This document shows positions 7,943-15,613 of a stretch of DNA of 64,000 bases, one piece after another. Origin of the DNA: Candidatus Pseudomonas phytovorans (GTDB taxonomy: Bacteria; Pseudomonadota; Gammaproteobacteria; Pseudomonadales; Pseudomonadaceae); NCBI GenBank assembly GCA_029202525.1, contig CP119325.1, positions 757,001-821,000 on the forward strand. The letters are read 5' to 3'. The position numbers and the translations under genes are program-made. The stretch's first letter is position 1, and each line of letters begins with the position of its first letter. A model generated the notes under the pieces. It searched no databases. It was not told the DNA's origin and worked only from the letters and a program-made list of their open reading frames with translations.

Positions 7943-8006
7943 CAGCCCTTACTGTTTTCTGTTTACCTGACGCCCGGCCAATGCAGGCCTGGGGCGGGAG
8001 TTCGTC

Positions 8007-8837
8007 ATGACGTTTCAAAACCCGTTTGGCCAGCCACTGCTGACTTTCCCTGAGCTGGACAAGAGCCCGCTGAGCATCCGTGCCAAGGCCTTGGTGTTCA
8101 TCGACCCGCGTTCGCAGCAGCTGCGCGAAGACCTTGAGCGCCTGGCGCCGCAACCCTTGCCGGTGCTGATCCGTGGCGAGACCGGTACCGGCAAGGAGCT
8201 GCTGGCCCGGCAGATCCATCGTGCCAGCGACCGCGGAGGGCTGTTCGTGTCGGTCAACTGCGCCGCCATCAGCCCCACTTACGCCGATGCCGAGCTGTTC
8301 GGCTATAGCGCGGGCAGCCATGGCGGTACGGCCAGCAGCCGCGCCGGCTGGTTCGGTTCGGCCAACGGCGGCACGCTGTACCTGGACGAGATTGCCGACT
8401 TGCCGCTGGCCATACAGGGCAAGCTGCTGGCGGCCCTGGAAAATCGCGAGGTTACCCGGGTGGGCGCGCAGCAGCCACAGCCGGTGGATGTGCGCCTGGT
8501 AGCTGCCACCAGCATCGATCTGGCACGCGTGGTACGTGCCGGACGCTTCAACGAGCGCTTGTACCAGTACCTGCGCGAAGGCGCGCTTGAACTGCCGCCC
8601 CTGCGCGAACGGCCGGGCGATATCCTGCCGCTGGCGGAGTACTTCGTGGGCATCTACAGCGTACGCCTGCAGCGGCCAGTGCCGTTGGTAAGCGAGGCGG
8701 CGCAGCAGTTGCTGGAAGCGCATTTCTGGCCTGGCAATACCCGGGAACTTGAGAACGTCATCCACTTTGCGTTGCTGGTGAATGACAGCGAAGAGATCCA
8801 GCCAGAAGACCTCGACTTGCCCAACACCGCGCGCTAG
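8007..8837 (+). CDS. Degenerate AAA+ protein related to sigma-54 activators
   Basis: 276 residues, almost only the central AAA+ domain of bacterial enhancer-binding proteins. Walker A is GETGTGKE (57-64) and Walker B is GGTLYLDEI (121-129). The sigma-54-contacting GAFTGA loop is replaced by GSHGGT (103-108). The FRxDLxxRL arginine-finger motif reads FNERLYQYL (181-189), so both arginines equivalent to PspF R162 and R168 are absent. There is no receiver/PAS domain before it and no Fis-type helix-turn-helix after WPGNTRELENVIHF. It resembles SfnR-type regulators of sulfone metabolism by neighbourhood. It may not activate sigma-54 at all; a modulator or ATP sensor is possible. A gggag site precedes the ATG. 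Confidence 0.75.
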   Translation: MTFQNPFGQPLLTFPELDKSPLSIRAKALVFIDPRSQQLREDLERLAPQPLPVLIRGETGTGKELLARQIHRASDRGGLFVSVNCAAISPTYADAELFGYSAGSHGGTASSRAGWFGSANGGTLYLDEIADLPLAIQGKLLAALENREVTRVGAQQPQPVDVRLVAATSIDLARVVRAGRFNERLYQYLREGALELPPLRERPGDILPLAEYFVGIYSVRLQRPVPLVSEAAQQLLEAHFWPGNTRELENVIHFALLVNDSEEIQPEDLDLPNTAR

Positions 8838-8869
8838 ACATCGCTCATAAGCAAAGTGACTGGTAGCAG

Positions 8870-8919
8870 TTTGGTTTTGGAATAAGCAGCTAAGTAAAAG
8901 ATATTGTTACGGAATAAAA
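8870..8919 (+). promoter_or_regulatory. AT-rich region upstream of the MetQ-like gene
   Basis: The 175-base gap before the binding-protein gene contains TTTGGTTTTGGAATAA (8870-8885) and TTACGGAATAAAA (8907-8919). They are loosely like the oscA and 7361 promoter motifs. No clear -24/-12 sigma-54 promoter (TGGCAC-N5-TTGC) was found. Confidence 0.3.
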
Positions 8920-9012
8920 AATCTAGGTATTGTCCGCTTCAAGCCCGCTGGTGAACCGGTTGGGCAGCCGATTCGCCATCGCCGATGGCCCAGATACAGA
9001 ACAAGGACCACC

Positions 9013-9798
9013 ATGAAGAAGACCCTGCTGACCACCGCTCTGGCCGCTGCCCTGTCGCTTTCAGGCCTGGCCTCTGCCGCCGAGAAACTGGTGGTTGCTG
9101 CTACCCCGGTACCGCACGCCGAAATCCTCGAGCTGATCAAGCCGACCTTGGCCAAGGAAGGTGTGGACCTGCAGATCAAAGTCTTCACTGACTACGTGCA
9201 GCCGAACGTACAAGTGGACCAGAAGCGCCTGGACGCCAACTACTTCCAGACCCTGCCGTACCTGAAGAGCTTCAACGAAGGTAAGGGCACCCACCTGGAA
9301 ACGGTGATCGGCGTGCACGTCGAACCCTTCGGTGGCTACTCGAAAAAGATCAAGAACCTGTCCGAGCTGAAGGAAGGCGCCACGGTTGCCATCCCTAACG
9401 AAGGCAGCAACAGCGGCCGCGCCCTGATCCTGCTGCAGAAGGCTGGCCTGATCACCCTGAAAGACCCGAAAAATGCCCTGGCCACCCCCAAGGACATCGC
9501 CGAGAACCCGAAGAAGCTGAAGTTCCGCGAGCTTGAGTCGGCCATGCTGCCGCGTGTGCTGGACCAGGTCGACCTGGACATGATCAACACCAACTACGCG
9601 CTGGAAGCCGGCCTGAACCCGGCCAAGGATGCACTGGTGATCGAAGGTGCCGACTCGCCGTACGTGAACTTCCTGGTTGCCCGCCCGGACAACAAGAACA
9701 GCGAAGCCATTCAGAAACTGGCCAAGGCCCTGACCAGCCCTGAAGTTAAAGAATTCATCGCCAAGAAATACCAAGGTGCTGTGCTGCCGGCGTTCTGA
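9013..9798 (+). CDS. MetQ/NlpA-family solute-binding protein (orphan)
   Basis: 261 residues. A signal peptide ends near GLASA-AEKLVVA and has no lipobox cysteine, so this is a soluble periplasmic form. The mature part shows the NlpA fold: ATPVPHAEILELIKP, LDANYFQTLPYLKSF, VAIPNEGSNSGRALILLQKAGLI, DMINTNYALEAGLNP, and SPYVNFLVARPDNK. MetQ proteins bind methionine and work with MetN (ATPase) and MetI (permease), but neither lies nearby. It may serve a distant MetNI, or another sulfur compound. A terminator follows. Confidence 0.9.
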   Translation: MKKTLLTTALAAALSLSGLASAAEKLVVAATPVPHAEILELIKPTLAKEGVDLQIKVFTDYVQPNVQVDQKRLDANYFQTLPYLKSFNEGKGTHLETVIGVHVEPFGGYSKKIKNLSELKEGATVAIPNEGSNSGRALILLQKAGLITLKDPKNALATPKDIAENPKKLKFRELESAMLPRVLDQVDLDMINTNYALEAGLNPAKDALVIEGADSPYVNFLVARPDNKNSEAIQKLAKALTSPEVKEFIAKKYQGAVLPAF

Positions 9799-9824
9799 TG
9801 CGGTTGCGTTACCTTGAATGAACC

Positions 9825-9853
9825 AACGCCGACACCTTTGTGTCGGCGTTTTA
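9825..9853 (+). terminator. Intrinsic terminator after MetQ-like gene
   Basis: AACGCCGACA and TGTCGGCGTT form a perfect ten-base stem with a six-base loop and trailing T residues, 26 bases after the stop codon. Confidence 0.85.
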
Positions 9854-9869
9854 GTTTCGGGGGAGCCGA

Positions 9870-9978
9870 TACCTGTGGGAGCGGGCATGCCCGCGAACAC
9901 CGGCGTAGCCGGTGCCATCCACCGCGTCGCCTGCTTCGCGGCGGTTCGAAGGCTCGACGAGCCCGCTCCCACAGGGAG
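9870..9978. repeat. REP pair with an interrupted right arm
   Basis: The left arm is cctgtgggagcgggcatgcc. The right arm should read ttcgcgggcNNGCCCGCTCCCACAG but has about 17 extra bases (cggttcgaaggctcgac) between ttcgcgg and gagcccgctcccaca. The centre is the aacaccggcgtagccggtgc type. The rest of the gap up to 10092 is AT-rich promoter sequence for the next operon. Confidence 0.8.
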
Positions 9979-10092
9979 CCTTGTGAATCTTGGTCATCTA
10001 TATATATGCAATAAAGGTATTTATTAAAAAGTTTTTAGATCATTAAAGTCTACCAATCGCGCCCCCGCGCACCCTGCAGACTTGCTCTACCC

Positions 10093-10758
10093 ATGACCCT
10101 CGACACCGCATTCATCCTCAGCACACTACCCGCCTTCCTCAAGGCCGTGGGCGTGACCTTGCAGGTCGGTCTCATCGCCATCGCCACCTCGCTACTGGTC
10201 GCCTTGCTCAATGCCACCCTGCTGGTATTACGCACCCCCTATCTGTGGCGCCTGGTAAAAGCCTACGTGGAACTGGCACGCAACACGCCACTGCTGATCC
10301 AGCTGTTTTTCGTCTACTTCGCATTACCCAGCCTGGGCCTGAAAATTTCCGGTTTCAGCGCAGCCATCATCACCATGACCTTCATGGGCGGTGCCTACCT
10401 TACCGAGGTGTTGCGGGCCGGCATCGAGGCCGTGCCGCGTGCCCAGCTTGAGTCCGGGCGCTCCATCGGCCTGTCCGAGGGGCAGCTGCTGCGCCACGTG
10501 GTGCTGCCCCAGGCCGGTATCCTCAGCCTGCCGGCGCTGTTCGCCAACTTCATTTTCCTGCTCAAGGAAACCACCGTGGTGTCGGCAGTGGCCGTGCCGG
10601 AAATTCTCTACACCACCAAGAACTACATCGCGCTGTACTACAAGACCTACGAAATGCTCACCGTGCTGACCCTGCTCTGCGTGCTGCTGTTCCTGCCGCT
10701 TTCGTTGCTGCTGCGCTATCTGGAAAGGAGGCTGCAACATGGCCAGTTCGGGGTTTGA
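10093..10758 (+). CDS. Polar amino acid ABC transporter permease 1 (probable cysteine/cystine)
   Basis: 221-residue permease of the HisMQ/GlnP type, with helices around residues 15-40, 60-80, 95-115 and 185-210. It has the family motif ELARNTPLLIQLFFVYFALP and the EAA loop AVPRAQLESGRSIGLSEGQLLRHVVLPQA. It forms the membrane channel with the next gene. It overlaps that gene by 20 bases. The ribosome site is weak. The substrate is inferred from the CjaA-like binding protein at the end of the operon. Confidence 0.9.
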   Translation: MTLDTAFILSTLPAFLKAVGVTLQVGLIAIATSLLVALLNATLLVLRTPYLWRLVKAYVELARNTPLLIQLFFVYFALPSLGLKISGFSAAIITMTFMGGAYLTEVLRAGIEAVPRAQLESGRSIGLSEGQLLRHVVLPQAGILSLPALFANFIFLLKETTVVSAVAVPEILYTTKNYIALYYKTYEMLTVLTLLCVLLFLPLSLLLRYLERRLQHGQFGV

Positions 10759-11398
10759 ACTGTTGTTGCAAGCGTTGCCGCAGTTGGCCGGCGGCGCTGC
10801 ACAGACCTTGTCCATCTCGGCGCTGGGCATCCTGTTCGCGACGCTGGGTGGGGTGCTGTACGGCGTGCTGGCAACCCTGGGCAACCGTGCCCTGAACATC
10901 GCCTTGCAGATTTACCTGGAGCTGTTCCGCGCCATCCCGGTGCTGGTCTGGCTGTATCTGGTGTTCTTCGGTCTGCCGATCTTCTTTGCCCTGAGCATCC
11001 CCAGCTTCTGGTGCGCCGTGCTGGTACTGGCCCTCTGGGGCGCCAGCGAGGTGGGTGAGGTGGTGCGCGGTGCACTGGCTTCGCTGCCGCGGGGCCAGCG
11101 CGAGGCAGGGTTGTCGATCGGCCTGGCCGGCTGGCAGCTGTATGGCTACGTGCTGTTGCCGCAGGCACTCAAGCGCATGACCCCGCCGACCATCAACATC
11201 TACACGCGGATCATCAAGACCAGCTCGCTGGCGGTGCTGATCGGCGTGGTCGAGGTGATCAAGGCTGGGCAGCAGATCATCGAACGCACCTACGAATCGG
11301 TGCTGATCTACGGCGCCTTGTTCCTGTTCTTCTTTATCGTCTGTTATCCGCTGTCCGCCGCTTCGCGCGTGCTGGAACGCCGCTGGGCACACTCATGA
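10739..11398 (+). CDS. Polar amino acid ABC transporter permease 2
   Basis: 219-residue HisMQ-type permease. The motif ELFRAIPVLVWLYLVFFGLP and the EAA loop ASLPRGQREAGLSIGLAGWQLYGYVLLPQA are clear, and it has about five hydrophobic helices. It starts inside the preceding permease gene with GGAGG a few bases upstream, and its stop overlaps the ATPase start as ATGA. Such tight coupling points to translational reinitiation and fixed stoichiometry. Confidence 0.9.
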   Translation: MASSGFELLLQALPQLAGGAAQTLSISALGILFATLGGVLYGVLATLGNRALNIALQIYLELFRAIPVLVWLYLVFFGLPIFFALSIPSFWCAVLVLALWGASEVGEVVRGALASLPRGQREAGLSIGLAGWQLYGYVLLPQALKRMTPPTINIYTRIIKTSSLAVLIGVVEVIKAGQQIIERTYESVLIYGALFLFFFIVCYPLSAASRVLERRWAHS

Positions 11399-12165
11399 AC
11401 GCATTGATCGAATTCCAGGGTTTCAACAAGTTTTTTGGCCCGCACCAGGTACTCAAGGACGTCGACCTCAAGGTGGCGGCCGGCGAAGTGGTGGTCATCC
11501 TCGGCCCCAGCGGTTGCGGCAAGAGCACGCTGTTGCGCTGCCTGAATGGCCTGGAGCAGGCCCACAGCGGGCACCTGCGCCCCGGAAAAGAGCTGCTCGA
11601 CCCGCGTACCGATTGGCGCGACGTGCGCCAGCGGGTGGGCATGGTGTTCCAGAGCTATCACCTGTTTGGCCACATGAGCGTGATCGACAACCTGCTGCTG
11701 GGCCCGCTCAAGGTGCAAAAGCGCGAGCGTGCCGAAGCGCAGGCCCAGGCCGAGGCGCTGCTGGCGCGGGTCGGCCTGCTGGATAAGCGCGACGCCTTCC
11801 CCCGGCAGTTGTCCGGCGGCCAGCAACAGCGCATCGCCATCGTGCGCTCACTGTGCATGAACCCCGAGGTGATGCTGTTCGACGAGGTCACCGCCGCCCT
11901 TGACCCGGAGATGGTCAAGGAGGTGCTGCAGGTGATCCAGGGCCTGGCCCGCGACGGCATGACCCTGCTCATCGTTACTCACGAAATGGCCTTCGCTCGC
12001 GCGGTGGCCGACCGCATCGTGTTCATGGAGGCCGGCAGGATCCTTGAACAGGGCGACCCCGAGCGCTTCTTCACCCGACCGCAGACCGCACGCGCGCAGC
12101 AGTTCCTGGAGAAATTCTCCTTCGTAGAAAGCCTGCCAAAGACACTGCACAAGGAACTGTCATGA
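11395..12165 (+). CDS. Polar amino acid ABC transporter ATPase
   Basis: 256-residue ATPase of the GlnQ/HisP family. Walker A is GPSGCGKST, the Q-loop VFQSYHLF, the signature LSGGQQQR, and the H-loop VTHEMAFA. Walker B continues as MLFDEVTAALDPE, with Val where most homologues have Pro (DEPTSALD). That variant also occurs in related amino acid importers. The start overlaps the upstream stop as ATGA and its stop overlaps the binding-protein start in the same way. Confidence 0.92.
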   Translation: MNALIEFQGFNKFFGPHQVLKDVDLKVAAGEVVVILGPSGCGKSTLLRCLNGLEQAHSGHLRPGKELLDPRTDWRDVRQRVGMVFQSYHLFGHMSVIDNLLLGPLKVQKRERAEAQAQAEALLARVGLLDKRDAFPRQLSGGQQQRIAIVRSLCMNPEVMLFDEVTAALDPEMVKEVLQVIQGLARDGMTLLIVTHEMAFARAVADRIVFMEAGRILEQGDPERFFTRPQTARAQQFLEKFSFVESLPKTLHKELS

Positions 12166-13034
12166 AAACTGCCAACCTCACCAAACTGCTGGCGCCGTTG
12201 TTCGGCCTGGCCCTGCTGGCCGGCTGCAACAAGGCCGAGGAACCGCCCAAGCCGGCAGGGGCATCGCCAGCCACCAGCTACCTGGAAACCATCAAGGCCC
12301 GCGATAAGCTGATCGTCGGGGTGTTCACCGACAAGCCGCCGTTCGGCTTCGTCGATGAGAAGGGCCGCTACGTAGGCTTTGACACCGACATTGGCCGGCG
12401 CCTGGCCAAGGACCTGCTGGGGGATGAAAACAAGGTCGAGTTCGTTGCCGTGGAGCCGGCCAGCCGTATTCCGTTCCTGCAGAGCGACAAAGTCGACCTG
12501 ATCCTTGCCAACATGACGGTGACCCCGGAGCGCAAGGAAGCGGTGGACTTTACCAACCCCAACCTGCGCGTTGCCGTGCAGGCCATCGTCGCCGATGGCA
12601 GCCCGGTACAGAAACTGGATGACCTGGCCGACAAGACCATCATCGTCACCACCGGCACAACGGCCGATATCTGGCTGACCAAAAACCATCCGGAGTGGAA
12701 ACTGCTCAAGTTCGAGAAGAACAGCGAGTCGCTGCAAGCCCTGGCCACCGGCCGTGGCGATGCCTATGCCCAGGACAACCTGATCCTGTTCAGTTGGGCC
12801 AAGCAGAACCCGGGCTTCCGCGTGCTGCCTGAGTTGCTGGGTGAAGAAGCACCGATTGCGCCAGCGGTGAAGAAAGGCAACACCGAGTTGCGTGACTGGG
12901 TGAATGCCGAACTGGCCAAGCTGGGTGAGGAGAAGTTCTTGCTGAAACTGTATGACCAGTATGTGCGCAAGGAACTGAGCGATGACACCAAGCCGGAAAG
13001 CGTGATTGTCGAAGGCGGCAAATGGCAGGGCTGA
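12162..13034 (+). CDS. CjaA-like cysteine-binding lipoprotein of an ABC importer
   Basis: 290 residues. A lipobox LLAGC puts the lipidated Cys near residue 22. The domain is SBP_bac_3: DKLIVGVFTDKPPFGFVDEK, LLGDENKVEFVAVEPASRIPFL, KVDLILANMTVTPERKEAVDF, TTGTTADIWLTKNHPEWKLL and VIVEGGKW. From memory this set closely follows CjaA of Campylobacter, a cysteine-binding protein, so cysteine or cystine is the likely ligand. In this operon the binding protein is last, after two permeases and the ATPase. The neighbouring sulfur genes support the assignment. Confidence 0.85.
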   Translation: MKTANLTKLLAPLFGLALLAGCNKAEEPPKPAGASPATSYLETIKARDKLIVGVFTDKPPFGFVDEKGRYVGFDTDIGRRLAKDLLGDENKVEFVAVEPASRIPFLQSDKVDLILANMTVTPERKEAVDFTNPNLRVAVQAIVADGSPVQKLDDLADKTIIVTTGTTADIWLTKNHPEWKLLKFEKNSESLQALATGRGDAYAQDNLILFSWAKQNPGFRVLPELLGEEAPIAPAVKKGNTELRDWVNAELAKLGEEKFLLKLYDQYVRKELSDDTKPESVIVEGGKWQG

Positions 13035-13039
13035 TTGTG

Positions 13040-13165
13040 TAACTGGGGCCGCTTTGCGGCCCATCGCGACACAAGGCCGCTCCTACAGGGGACCGCGCAA
13101 GCCCAGGACACGCGGCCCCGTGTAGGAGCGGCCTTGTGTCGCGATGGGCTGCGAAGCAGCCCCCT
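13040..13165. repeat. REP-like inverted pair, cgacacaaggccgctcctaca type
   Basis: The left arm has cgcgacacaaggccgctcct and the right arm the inverse, aggagcggccttgtgtcgcg, with ggggccgctttgcggcccat and its partner outside. This third REP class lies between the convergent ABC operon and the acylase gene, where it could terminate both. Confidence 0.8.
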
Positions 13166-15527
13166 ACGGCGCTGGCACCAATCGCAAGGTACTCTGCGCC
13201 GGTATCACCCCCATCTGCGCCTTTTGATACTGTCCCTGCACATACCCTTCGGCCTGGTCCGCATAGTGCCGGTCGAACGGCACGCCACTCTGCCCGACCG
13301 GGTTGATGGTCAGCGCCTGCCCGGCATCGGCAAAGTCGATCAGCCGCCGCGTCGATGGCCCATAGGTCACCGGCCACGGTGCCGGGCCGATCTTCGCCGA
13401 GAGATTGTTCGGCACCTCATGGGTACCGGGTGCAGCGAACGGCCCGACATTGAACAGCAGGTTCAGCGGCTTTTTCACCCCCAGCGGGTGGTTGTGGGTC
13501 AGGGTATGCGCCTTGCCCCACTGCCAGCTTGCCGGGTCGCTGCCCAGGGTGTCGCGCAGGTGCTTCAAGCTGTGCTGCCAGGCCAGGCGCACGACGGCAG
13601 TACGGTCGGTACGCAGGTTGCCGCCGCGCGTGTTCCACCAAGGTGAATCGGCATCCGCCGCCAGGCGCGGCAAGGCGGCATCGATGGCGCGGGTACTGAT
13701 CAGGACCGGGAACCAGGTGTCGCCCAGTTCGTCATGCAGGGCTGCGAATGCCAGTTCGTAGAGGAACTGGTTGAACAGCGTGGCGCTAGTCGAGTCCAGC
13801 GGGTAGTCGCCGCGCCAGGCAGCCAGTTGCTCGACCAGCTCCTTTTCTTCGTCACCTTCAGCCGCCGCGCGCAGCGTTGCCAGCAGCGGTGCAAGGGTAC
13901 GCGGGCCGTGATCGCTGGCGGTGTCCAACTGCAGAGCCTGGCTGTTCTGTGTATCCCATTTCACTTCAGGGTTGGCTAGCTGGCGGTCGAGTTGGCGCCC
14001 ACGGTCAGGCAAGTTGTAGTAACCCGGTATCGGCATCGCCGCCGGTGGTTGGTAGTTGGCCGAGACGATATAGCCGCGCGCCGGGTTCTCTTGCTGCGGG
14101 TTGACGCTGAAGGGGTAGAAACCGAGCTTGCTGGCCTGCACGCTGGTGCCGTCGAGGATGAACGCTGGGTCAACCCCGTCGGGGCGGATCGGCAGCTTCG
14201 CCGCCGCCCACCAGCCGATATCGCCTCGGGCATTGGCCCAGACAAAGTTCAGCCCGGGCGCGTGGACGTTGGCGGCGGCTTCGCGCATCTTGCCCAGGGT
14301 GTCGGCACGGTTGAGTCGATAGAAACCTTCAAGAATCGGGTTTTCGGTTTCCAGAAACGCCCACCACATTGCGATTGGCGTGGCTCCGGCCGTGGCGCCG
14401 AGCACGTCGTTGACGATCGGGCCATGGGGGGAGCGACGCAGGCTGAGGGTGACCGGCGCTTCGCCTTTGACCGCGATCTGCTGTTCGGTCTTTTCCAGCG
14501 CCTGCCATTTACCATCGACCATGACCTGGTTGGCGTCGGCCGGGTTGGTGCGCTCGGCGATCAGGTCGACGTCGTCGTTCTGGAACATGGTCAGGCTCCA
14601 GCCGAAGTCGCGGTTATGGCCCAGCAAGGCGAACGGGTTGAGCGCCTGGAAGTAGCCATACAGGTTGAAACCGGGCGCCGACAGTTCGGCCTCGTACCAC
14701 ACGGCGGGCACCGCGAAGCCGATATGCGGGTCGCCTGCCAGCAGTGGCTTGCCGCTGCGTGTATGGCTGCCGGCCACCGCCCAGGCGTTGCTGCCTTCAA
14801 ACTGCGGGATACCGGCGTCGCCGAGTGCTTCATGGCTGAGCCGGGCGAGGGCCTCCAGGCTTTGCCAATCGGCGGCGGCCAGTGGTGTGCCCAGCGCGCC
14901 ATCGGGCTGCCAGCCGAGGTCGAAGATGTTCAGGTATTCCGGCCCCAGCTGGTCGCGGATATAGGTCAGCGCGGGCTCGGTGCGAAAGGCGGCGGCGAAG
15001 CTGTAGGCCAGGTAGCCGGCGACGCTCAGGGTATCTTCGGCGGTGAACGGGCGTGGGGTGATTCCGAGCAGGTCGAACTCGATGGGCTTGGGGTGGCCGG
15101 CCTGCCAGCTGTTTACCCCGTCGAGGTAGGCTTGCAGGGCGTGCCAGGCAGGGGACTGGTGGTCCTGCCGCTCCGCCATCAACGCGGCCTGTTCGCGAAT
15201 GCGCAGGCTGCGGAACAGGGTGTCGGTGGGCAGCAGTTTTTCGCCCAGCACCTCGGCCAGTTCGCCACGGGCCAGACGGCGCAGGATTTCCATCTGGAAC
15301 AGCCGGTCCTGGGCATGCACGTAGCCCAGGGCGCGGTACAGGTCCGGCTCGCTCTGCGCCTGTAGGTGCGGTACGCCGCGGGTGTCGTAGCGCACGCTGA
15401 CCGGCGCTTGCAGGCCGGCCATGGCCACCTCGCCCTCGCGCTGTGGCAGTTTGCCCTGCACGTACCAGTAACCGGCGCCAGCGGCCACGGCCACAACCAC
15501 GGCCAGCAGGGTCAGGCTGCGCTTCAT
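13164..15527 (-). CDS. Penicillin-acylase-family Ntn hydrolase (acyl amidase)
   Basis: 787 residues, the usual length for a precursor that self-cleaves into alpha and beta subunits. An N-terminal signal/anchor (residues 1-22) targets it to the periplasm. The conserved cleavage site is FEGSNAWAVAG, making Ser246 the N-terminal nucleophile of the beta chain, followed by LLAGDPHIGFAVPAVWYEAEL and GHNRDFGWSLTMFQNDDVDL. Members cleave amide bonds of beta-lactams or N-acyl homoserine lactones, among others. A quorum-quenching role (QuiP/HacB-like) is possible but cannot be read from sequence. The start at 15527 has AGGAG upstream. Confidence 0.88.
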   Translation of the reverse strand: MKRSLTLLAVVVAVAAGAGYWYVQGKLPQREGEVAMAGLQAPVSVRYDTRGVPHLQAQSEPDLYRALGYVHAQDRLFQMEILRRLARGELAEVLGEKLLPTDTLFRSLRIREQAALMAERQDHQSPAWHALQAYLDGVNSWQAGHPKPIEFDLLGITPRPFTAEDTLSVAGYLAYSFAAAFRTEPALTYIRDQLGPEYLNIFDLGWQPDGALGTPLAAADWQSLEALARLSHEALGDAGIPQFEGSNAWAVAGSHTRSGKPLLAGDPHIGFAVPAVWYEAELSAPGFNLYGYFQALNPFALLGHNRDFGWSLTMFQNDDVDLIAERTNPADANQVMVDGKWQALEKTEQQIAVKGEAPVTLSLRRSPHGPIVNDVLGATAGATPIAMWWAFLETENPILEGFYRLNRADTLGKMREAAANVHAPGLNFVWANARGDIGWWAAAKLPIRPDGVDPAFILDGTSVQASKLGFYPFSVNPQQENPARGYIVSANYQPPAAMPIPGYYNLPDRGRQLDRQLANPEVKWDTQNSQALQLDTASDHGPRTLAPLLATLRAAAEGDEEKELVEQLAAWRGDYPLDSTSATLFNQFLYELAFAALHDELGDTWFPVLISTRAIDAALPRLAADADSPWWNTRGGNLRTDRTAVVRLAWQHSLKHLRDTLGSDPASWQWGKAHTLTHNHPLGVKKPLNLLFNVGPFAAPGTHEVPNNLSAKIGPAPWPVTYGPSTRRLIDFADAGQALTINPVGQSGVPFDRHYADQAEGYVQGQYQKAQMGVIPAQSTLRLVPAP

Positions 15528-15613
15528 GCAGACTCCTTGTGCGTTCAAGCAGAAAATGTGGTCCGATCATCAGCGGTTTTGCGAACAGAGCATAGCCCCC
15601 GGAAGGAGTTTCC

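Noticed and set aside
8838..9012. A sigma-54 promoter before the MetQ-like gene.
   Set aside because: The best TGG...TT candidate around 8860-8880 lacks the GG-N10-GC spacing of a -24/-12 element.
13992..15365. A 457-codon plus-strand frame opposite the acylase gene.
   Set aside because: It is an antisense frame of the acylase, whose catalytic motifs are intact; no family motifs are seen in it.
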